Assembly: GCA_018907035.1 (NCBI GenBank)
Contig: JACCIC010000096.1
Location: 1,051,001-1,115,000 of the forward strand
Length of the DNA: 64,000 bases
Source of the DNA: Sycobia sp. Sy_11
Taxonomy: Eukaryota > Arthropoda > Insecta > Hymenoptera > Epichrysomallidae
Direction of reading: 5' to 3'
Shown here: in pieces, positions 57,061 to 64,000 of the stretch
Layout: every line of letters starts with the position of its first letter
Numbering within the stretch: position 1 is the first letter of the stretch
Translations under genes and position numbers: made by a program
Notes under the pieces: model-generated
The model's database searches: none
The model's input: only the letters and a program-made list of their open reading frames with translations
What the model was told of the DNA's origin: nothing

Positions 57061-58576
57061 ATTTATGCTTCTTTTAATAAATAGGAATCCTATGAATGCG
57101 ACACATGCGAGAGTAATTTGGTTTGTTCGATCGAAGACATTTATGGAATTGTATTTACATAAAACATCGAGTTTTCAAAAGTAATTATTTTTTTAGAAAA
57201 TTAATCTTTACTTATTTATAAGTTTTCAATGAAAATAAACCAGGTATCGACGAAAAAAGAAATTCTCAGTCCGGAGTTGAAGCGGAAGCTTTTTAATAAA
57301 ATTTTTCTCATATGCAAACTCATAATATCTTTATTTGAATAAAATAGGATGGGTTAAATCGATTGTAGAGGGAAGTCAATAAAGTGCAATAAAGCTTGAG
57401 TTATGAGAGATTTTCATTGCGGTTTAATACGAGACTGTCAAAAATAAATAGATTTACCGATTTTCATCAGCGCGTGGGTCCTTCCTTTGATTCAATTAGC
57501 TTTGCAACAGCTGTAGGTAATTTATAGTTTACAGATTTTAGAAAAGCAAAGTTAGAGAATTTTTGAAGCACTATATATAAAATTATCTATGCTTGATGCA
57601 AGCCATGGCTAATAAGGACCGTTACAATAAATTATATCCATTCGACATTAAAATAATTTATTTATACCACTGCTACTGTCTTATTGTCTTTTTAATAACA
57701 TCTTTTTCGACCAAAGGGGTAGACATTCTCAGACATGCAGTCCGAAGAGTTTGTCTATAGTCAGATATTATCGGGCAGAGTTCTTTTTCCAATCACGAGC
57801 ACCGGGGAAGTGAGAGCGCGATGATTTTATTTTTCCTTAACTTTTCACGCGAATAGCGTCCGATGGGAGGAATGAGGGGATTCGATGCAGCCGGTCCATT
57901 ATTGGCATTCTTTATATCTCGAATCGCAGACTGTTAACGATCGATAAATCGCATAATATAGACATAGAATGCTTTCGTGTGCAGAAGAATTATAATTGAG
58001 TCATTCCAGCTGCCTTCGAATACGATTATGAAAATAAAAATTCTCATATTTCTTTGCGCTTGATCGTGTATTGAGCTCGTACGTTTTCATTTGATCAAAA
58101 TTCCATGGTTGTCGAACGACTACTCGCGAGCGCAATTTACATTTTTTCTAAATTTACTCTGTTAAGTTCTTTAAGCTCTCTATGACCTCCGCGGGATTCC
58201 ACCTTCACGCACTGAAGCATCAAAAGCTCCTTTTACTATCTAATCGTCCATGGTTATTAATATGTTTTCTCTTATCCTGAGTAAATTTCAAAAATTACTA
58301 AGAGACACTTTATTAGTCCGTGCTCGTGAGCATAAACCAAAATAGAATAAAATAATATGTAATAAAATGTAAGTTCTTTTGAATTTAAATTTCTAATGAT
58401 ATGATCTCTGTTACTGTTATCTTAAATTATATCCAGTTTTTATCGCTTTAAAGTTAATTCGCGTAACATACTTGTCAATATTTTTTATGATTATATTTTG
58501 TTGCATAATTGTATCTTTTCACCGCCAGAAGGGCTCCAAGGTATAATAAATTGAAGTCAAATCAAATCCAATAAAA

Positions 58577-58578
<2 letters not shown>
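57061..58578. other. Non-coding stretch
   Basis: Nothing seen; a few moderate-G+C patches. Confidence 0.45.

Positions 58579-58635
<57 letters not shown>
58579..58635. repeat. (CT)n microsatellite
   Basis: About 28 TC units. Confidence 0.95.
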
Positions 58636-58637
<2 letters not shown>

Positions 58638-61060
58638 TGTACTCTCGCGTATAAATCGAGCATTTATCTTAATTGTATGAGATTTTTCGCGCTATCTCCG
58701 CATTTCTCTCCCTATCCCGCGTTAGGTATCCTCTATGGCACATACAGAATTATAGTTCAGTATTGATCACTGTATAGCGGACTAAGAGATGCATATATAC
58801 ATTTATATGTCTTCTTTTTCTTTTAACGAGGCGCAGGATCTCTCTTACTATACTTCCGATGCCATTTTCTTACTTTTTTCCTTCCCACCCGGTTCTAAAT
58901 TAAAGTTTGTTTTATATTGTTCTACTCTTTTTTTCGTGTATTTAAAGGTATCGGCAATTGGTCTATCTGAAAAATATGGATCATTTAATTAAGCTGTCTT
59001 ATACACCCATCTATGTACGTGTATATGTACGATCATATTTGTAATTATTATTTAGTCTATTAGATTATATTTGTACCCCGCCCTCTCAGAAATATCATTT
59101 TTTTACATTGTGATTTTCTGCTTTTTCATTTCTTTTGTCAAATCTCATTGCTTTGATTTTCCAATAACAATTTATACAGAATAGTTTAATTAAAAATAAT
59201 GTTTTTTCTATTCATATTTATAAGAAGAGAGTCACGTACTTATTCATGAATGCACTTATTTGGATATACAGAGTCCTCTGTACCAAGGAATTTTGTAATT
59301 AAAATTTTGAATGCATACGTATCCCAATAAATGATTCAAAGTGCCTCTTACTATCCTTATTGGAAAAATCGTCCAGTTTGAATTGGTGCAATTGTTTATA
59401 TGCTATGTATGTATGCGTCCTGCGTCTTAGACAATTATTTACGTGGGCGCAAAATCAAAAATCTCACGGATTGAGAAATAAATCTACTTAATCCCGTTAA
59501 TCCGCCCATACCGAACAACAAGCGGGATAAACCACCTGCCCCTGAGAATAGCGAGTTTAGTCGCATAATTTTGAATCATTCAGTATACGCCTCCGATAAT
59601 CGAAGGTTTTAAGAACCCTCGAAAGGCTGACCAGACTAGGACAAGGGACAAACGAAAGCATTCAAAGATAAAACAATTTTCGAAGTGGTTGAGCAGTAGA
59701 CCATTATCAAGCCAGCCATATCAAAACTTCTCCGACATTTCCTATAGGATATGAACTTCATGTAGAACCTCTTGCTATAATGACAAAACTCGTTAATGAC
59801 TTGTAGTGACTTATAATGACTCGTTGCGCTTCAAATAAGGGAAGAGGCACGACTACTTCTGTTTGCACAATTAAAGTATCTGACCACAGAATAAGGGGCA
59901 AAAAAGAAAATCGAGATGAACTATAATGCCTGCATTATCTCTAGATTATATTCTATTATAGAGCATATCAATTTGAACAGCATCGATAGTTCTATACCAT
60001 TTGCGAGAATAACTATAAAAACAAGTTGTTCAAACTTTTGATCAAATCTATATAGATCATGAAAAGGAGAATAATAAGAACCTGGACAGATTACTTATTT
60101 ATTGGCTCTGTCTGTGTCGGATAAAATCGATTATTATACTCATTTTATTATTTAATAATGCTGAATTTTTTTTGCCGAGTAGTATTAGTAAACAATATAT
60201 GTTATTCTAGAAACTTGACTCTAGAAAGAAAAACATGCTCTTATGTAAAATGGATACTCGCTTCATAATTTGACGATGCCTTATTTAACTGATGGTATTT
60301 TTGGCAGAACTGATGTTGAAATTTCATTCGAAATATTAGTAAATTTTCATGCCATAGGAAGTGTTTGATCTTATACGCATTATTTTCTTCCAAGCTTAAA
60401 ACAAGAAAAGCTTAAAATCTATTCAGTATGTACATCCCAACAAATTTTTATTAATAATCAATAAATTAGACATTTTTCTGCAGAAATAAATACCGGAAGC
60501 AAGAGATAGGAATTTAATTTTTTTTATAATCTATTCGCTTAAATAATTTCTGGAGCAGGGTTATCCTTACTTTCTCTTCAAATTTTCGTAAATGCAAAAG
60601 AATAATTGTTCTAATTTAAATGTTGTAACTTTTAATATTTCAAGTATAGTAAGGCAATTCTCCAATAAAATAACCTCACGTCTTACATAATTTCTCCATA
60701 AAAGATTAAATTATTCGTTTCCAATTTATCTTATTCCATCTAATATTACTGTTTTTTACGGGCCAATTTTGAAAACATCGGGGGATTTCTTCGCCGATAC
60801 GAATACTCTATTTAGATGGGACACAGCGATATTCCAAATTTAAATATAAGAACAGTAGCCTACAGGTTATTTGTATATATATTTCTGCATTTCAGAAACT
60901 TTCGATAAATATATACATATGATAATGCTATTAATTTGAAGTCAAAAATATCAAGAAAAGTCGATATTTAACGATATCTAGATTACAGGGATTCTTATCA
61001 GCCTGTAGTCTATTAAAATAATGGTTTATTAAATAAAATAAGACTTTAGTTCCATGAACA
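58636..61060. other. Non-coding stretch with one complex segment
   Basis: 59430-60060 is more complex than its surroundings, with a + strand frame of about 60 codons (59575-59754, no Met start) and a short TGACTT-type tandem near 59790-59822. No element termini or genes recognised. Confidence 0.35.
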
Positions 61061-61091
61061 TCAATGTAACATCAAATGTATGTTACATTGA
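61061..61091. repeat. Hairpin with 12-bp perfect stem
   Basis: TCAATGTAACAT, loop CAAATGT, ATGTTACATTGA. A further ATGTAACAT lies at about 61160. Confidence 0.75.
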
Positions 61092-61262
61092 CATCTTATC
61101 TTTCTCCAATTCTACGTCATCTTTATACGAGTATGGTGATAAAAATTAAAACTCTATTGTATGTAACATTTAAAGCATCTTTTTCAGAATTTAAATAAAA
61201 ACTCCAGAAAGAAAGAAAATTTTTTAAACATTTACCGTACTCGATTCATCATTAGAAAATAT

Positions 61263-61511
61263 TTGGACGTAAATCAATGTTACAATAGATATTACGATAT
61301 ACAATCGTTACGTAATTTGGAGTCGAGGTCTTTACTGAAATTAATAAATAATAGGGTGGACGCTACAGTTCGTCATGAATCTTCCCTTATGGCATTCCAG
61401 TATACAATGGGACATGAGCCGAGCACGTCTGAGGTTACGATAAAAGAGCTGCAAATTAGTCATTGTTTTTATATTCCGGGCGTTCCATTGTCAAACACAC
61501 AGCGGTTTTAA
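61263..61511 (+). CDS. Candidate exon, 82 codons, unknown
   Basis: After an acceptor-like CGATTCATCATTAG (ending near 61253) the frame reads DVNQCYNRYYDIQSLRNLES, later VRHESSLMAFQYTMGHEPST, to a stop at 61511. Codons are mixed and the protein is polar. The first base triplet is TTG, so it is not a start exon. No donor of quality and no family recognised. Confidence 0.22.
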   Translation: MDVNQCYNRYYDIQSLRNLESRSLLKLINNRVDATVRHESSLMAFQYTMGHEPSTSEVTIKELQISHCFYIPGVPLSNTQRF

Positions 61512-61817
61512 ATGTTGAGATGCATCAACGACGGGTTTATTATTCATCCGCGATGGAAATAACTCTGTTCTCAAGATCCTTTATCGCACACACCTACATA
61601 GAAAAAGATTTTTTATATGTGATTTTCTACTGTGTGTACAGATTTTGGAGAACGAAAGAGAACTGAAGACCGCCGCCCAATTAAATTTCGGCAACGTGTT
61701 TACGCTTCGGGCCAAAAAACTAAATGCGAATTTCGCGCGTATGAAGGGATGAACATTTCATTCTGTCTGTTCTATCCATTCAGGCAACTGTATAAACAGA
61801 ACAGTCTCTCTTTCTAC
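61512..61817. other. Non-coding stretch
   Basis: Overlapping short frames only. Confidence 0.4.
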
Positions 61818-61819
61818 TT

Positions 61820-61890
<71 letters not shown>
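61818..61890. repeat. (CT)n microsatellite
   Basis: About 36 CT units with one CC break. Confidence 0.95.
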
Positions 61891-61892
<2 letters not shown>

Positions 61893-61944
61893 GACCCTCT
61901 CAATCTCGATTTCTTTATCTACCTCTCGAACGTGCCCTCGCGTG

Positions 61945-61953
<9 letters not shown>

Positions 61954-61994
<41 letters not shown>
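61954..61994. repeat. (TA)n microsatellite
   Basis: About 20 TA units. Confidence 0.95.
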
Positions 61995-61996
<2 letters not shown>

Positions 61997-62126
61997 CGCG
62001 AGTCGCACAGGTTCACGTCCTACTTACGGATATCGAACTAGAGCGGCGCCGGAGCAGCTCTCTGGCCCATACCTACGCCCATAACTCCGTTGCGCGCGTA
62101 TATAATCAACAACAGCGTGCTAGTGA

Positions 62127-62127
<1 letters not shown>

Positions 62128-62168
<41 letters not shown>
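62128..62168. repeat. (TA)n microsatellite
   Basis: About 20 AT units. Confidence 0.95.
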
Positions 62169-62171
<3 letters not shown>

Positions 62172-62363
62172 TTATACATTGTCGAAATTTTGAAATCACG
62201 TTCTGTTTGTTGAACAAATTATGAAAAACACATCAACATATTCACGACCTACTTATTCCCTAAACTTTTACACCAACACGTGAATCATCGATTTTTCAAG
62301 ATAGGATCCAATGAAGATTTTATATTGATAGATTATTCGATTGCTACATTTTAGTAGAACAAG

Positions 62364-62367
<4 letters not shown>

Positions 62368-62405
<38 letters not shown>
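62368..62405. repeat. (TA)n microsatellite
   Basis: About 19 TA units. Confidence 0.95.
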
Positions 62406-62408
<3 letters not shown>

Positions 62409-62493
62409 TCAAAGCCCTAATCACCCATTGTATGTACACAAGAGCATAGCGCAGCCTCACTTGCAACCAAACGCATTCCCAACCCCGATGATG

Positions 62494-62501
62494 TGACGTC
62501 A
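62494..62501. promoter_or_regulatory. Full CRE/ATF palindrome (TGACGTCA)
   Basis: TGACGTCA lies inside a larger imperfect inverted repeat (CCCCGATGA..TCATCGTGGGG, 62485-62509). CREB/ATF-family proteins bind this 8-mer. Whether it is used here is unknown. Confidence 0.4.
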
Positions 62502-62597
62502 TCGTGGGGCTCGTGATCAAATCTGAATCACCGATCTGTTTAATATAAACAAATGACCAATTTATACGGAGCAGTACGTGGTAAAATTATTTGTACA

Positions 62598-62643
62598 CCC
62601 GCGCGCGTACGCACATACACACACACACACACACACGCACACG

Positions 62644-62695
<52 letters not shown>

Positions 62696-62696
62696 T
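62598..62696. repeat. (CA)n/(CG)n alternating array
   Basis: CA and CG runs interleaved, about 99 bp of purine-pyrimidine alternation. Confidence 0.94.
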
Positions 62697-62807
62697 ATGG
62701 GTGCGCAAGGGCGAGGCTCTCTCGATGCAAGCAAAACAGCGTTTTGGAGATTCAGCGATGAAAGGTAAACGTGTACGCGCGAACGCATCAACGCGTTCTC
62801 GATAAGC

Positions 62808-62810
<3 letters not shown>

Positions 62811-62842
<32 letters not shown>
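62811..62842. repeat. (TG)n microsatellite
   Basis: About 15 TG units, in the opposite sense to the (CA)n array 115 bp to the left. Confidence 0.95.
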
Positions 62843-62844
<2 letters not shown>

Positions 62845-62885
62845 AGTATGTAATGCGCGCAGTTTCGATTGATTTGGAAGGATGA

Positions 62886-62897
62886 CCCCCCCCCCCC
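62886..62897. repeat. Poly(C) run
   Basis: Twelve consecutive C. Confidence 0.9.
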
Positions 62898-63006
62898 TTC
62901 AATTGCTGCTCGTCCCTGATTTTCAGCCGATGCTGCGCTTGTCATTCGTATAATAAGTGTTAATGGTGGTTACAGGGATATTAAATAGAGAGGGGAAGAG
63001 AAAGGC

Positions 63007-63011
<5 letters not shown>

Positions 63012-63063
<52 letters not shown>
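63012..63063. repeat. (GA)n microsatellite
   Basis: About 25 GA units. Confidence 0.95.
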
Positions 63064-63066
<3 letters not shown>

Positions 63067-63258
63067 GGATTGCGTAGCGGTATTCGCTGAGAGCATATAC
63101 TTATTAGACCGATAGAAAGAACATGAACTAAATAAATCAAATGTATAAAAAAAGGAAATATATTGATGTCTTTGATAAATGTATATGTAAAGCATTGGAA
63201 AGTAATTTGTATTACAGATAAAAAGTACTATCTATAATGAAATGAAAAAATTACTGAC

Positions 63259-63299
63259 TTTTTACATACTAAAGTAATTTGATTTTTTACATACTAAAG
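63259..63299. repeat. 25-bp period tandem duplication
   Basis: TTTTTACATACTAAAG occurs at 63259 and again at 63284. Confidence 0.8.
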
Positions 63300-63695
63300 A
63301 CATACATAATAACTCATCAGTAGAAAGACAACTGACCTATTTCTATAATGATATGGTCAATAAATTTCTAGATGTTAATATTGAACATAATGTGAAATCT
63401 AATAAACACGTTTAAGAAATACTAATTTAAACTAATTACTTGATTTTTCTTTTTGCATAATTAAAAAAATATATGGTTATTAACACTCTTATACAAATAC
63501 TTTATATTTTTGCTCATAGTGTCATAAGTTATAAGATTAGAACCTGGAGAGCGTACAATACCTCCATAAATATATTTAAAAACATTCAAATACAAATATG
63601 ACGTACATATAAATTTTTTTTCTGATTCAATAACTATAACAAAATGAGAAAGTTTACTTATGAAAAATCAATAATACTTTAATTTTATATTCTAT

Positions 63696-63760
63696 TTATA
63701 TAAATATAAATAAATTGTACTTATATAAATATAAATAAATAAATAAATAAATATATATAT
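63696..63760. repeat. 25-bp tandem duplication grading into (AAAT)n-(TA)n
   Basis: TTATATAAATATAAATAAAT at 63696 and 63721, then AAAT and TA units. Confidence 0.82.
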
Positions 63761-64000
63761 TCTAAAAAATTGTACTTGCTTAATTATAAAATTGATGCCA
63801 AATGTACAGATTGCAAGTTTCCAACCATATATTGGATAAAAAATTCGTTATTTAATTAGGACATACTTATAGTATAGCATACATTACTATACTTATAATT
63901 GATTGAACATTCTCTATACACTATACGTATACTCGTCATTCAATTTTAATATTTATAGTGGAACCAATCAAGTGTTTTCATTCTTCCATTTGTATATTGT

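Larger units (their letters stand above)
63064..64000. other. A+T-rich non-coding stretch to the window end
   Basis: Holds two small tandem duplications (63259-63299 and 63696-63740). No gene called. Confidence 0.48.

Noticed and set aside
57499..57515. 17-nt micro-exon between ATTAG and TAG|GTAATT
   Set aside because: Size and weak context make it indistinguishable from chance.
62540..62945. Overlapping 70-127-codon frames on both strands
   Set aside because: They are translations of CA/TG/CG arrays.

Overview
The window looks like insect nuclear DNA, probably hymenopteran (ant-like), though the order is an inference. It alternates long A+T-rich stretches, short G+C/CpG-rich islands, and about 45 dinucleotide microsatellites ((TA)n most often, then (CT/GA)n and (CA/GT)n) that together cover roughly 2.4 kb by my tally. 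There are no bacterial-style operons, rRNAs, tRNAs or CRISPR arrays. Almost everything is intronic or intergenic. The only coding segments are short, exon-sized pieces that I judged from splice signals, start context and open frames.

The best-supported gene is at the left edge (149-177, + strand). It is the last coding exon of a troponin C-like gene, with the C-terminus (E)FMEMMTGD-stop, followed by a 3' UTR with two AATAAA signals. From 1 to 12 kb lie a near-perfect 42-bp palindrome (1109-1150), an intact 55-codon ORF just after it, a CpG island with a TATA box and a short ORF that looks like a signal anchor (7.5-8.2 kb), and a convincing terminal exon (11356-11451). From 12 to 34 kb there are microsatellites, an internal exon candidate with both splice sites (18613-18849), a 150-bp hairpin that could be a MITE or miRNA-like precursor (20486-20635), small ORFs in G+C-rich islands, and several - strand exon candidates (30987-31100, 32653-32732, 33310-33330, 34299-34387).

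From 35.4 to 36.5 kb is a broken multi-fragment gene of unknown family. At 39109-39475 there is a clear solo LTR (TGTTGG...CCAACA, 5-bp target duplication TTACA, TATA box, AATAAA) that carries a (TA)n expansion. From 41.1 to 45.3 kb two CpG-rich 5' regions sit head to head. On the - strand a first coding exon (41582-41668) has an optimal Kozak start, an upstream in-frame stop and a strong splice donor. On the + strand a short first coding exon (45227-45253) ends exactly at a GTGAGT donor. This looks like a divergent promoter pair whose downstream exons are separated by long introns or lie outside the window.

From 45 to 64 kb the sequence is mostly non-coding, with low-confidence + strand exon candidates (47010, 54595, 55131), a G+C-rich block at 50-51 kb, a conserved-looking non-coding island at 56.4-57.06 kb, and dense (TA), (CT), (CA)/(CG) and (GA) arrays at 61.8-63.1 kb. 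I found no multi-gene system that I would call new. The items most worth a second look are the solo LTR, the long hairpin, the two G+C/A+T palindromes, the divergent promoter pair and the broken gene at 35.4-36.5 kb.
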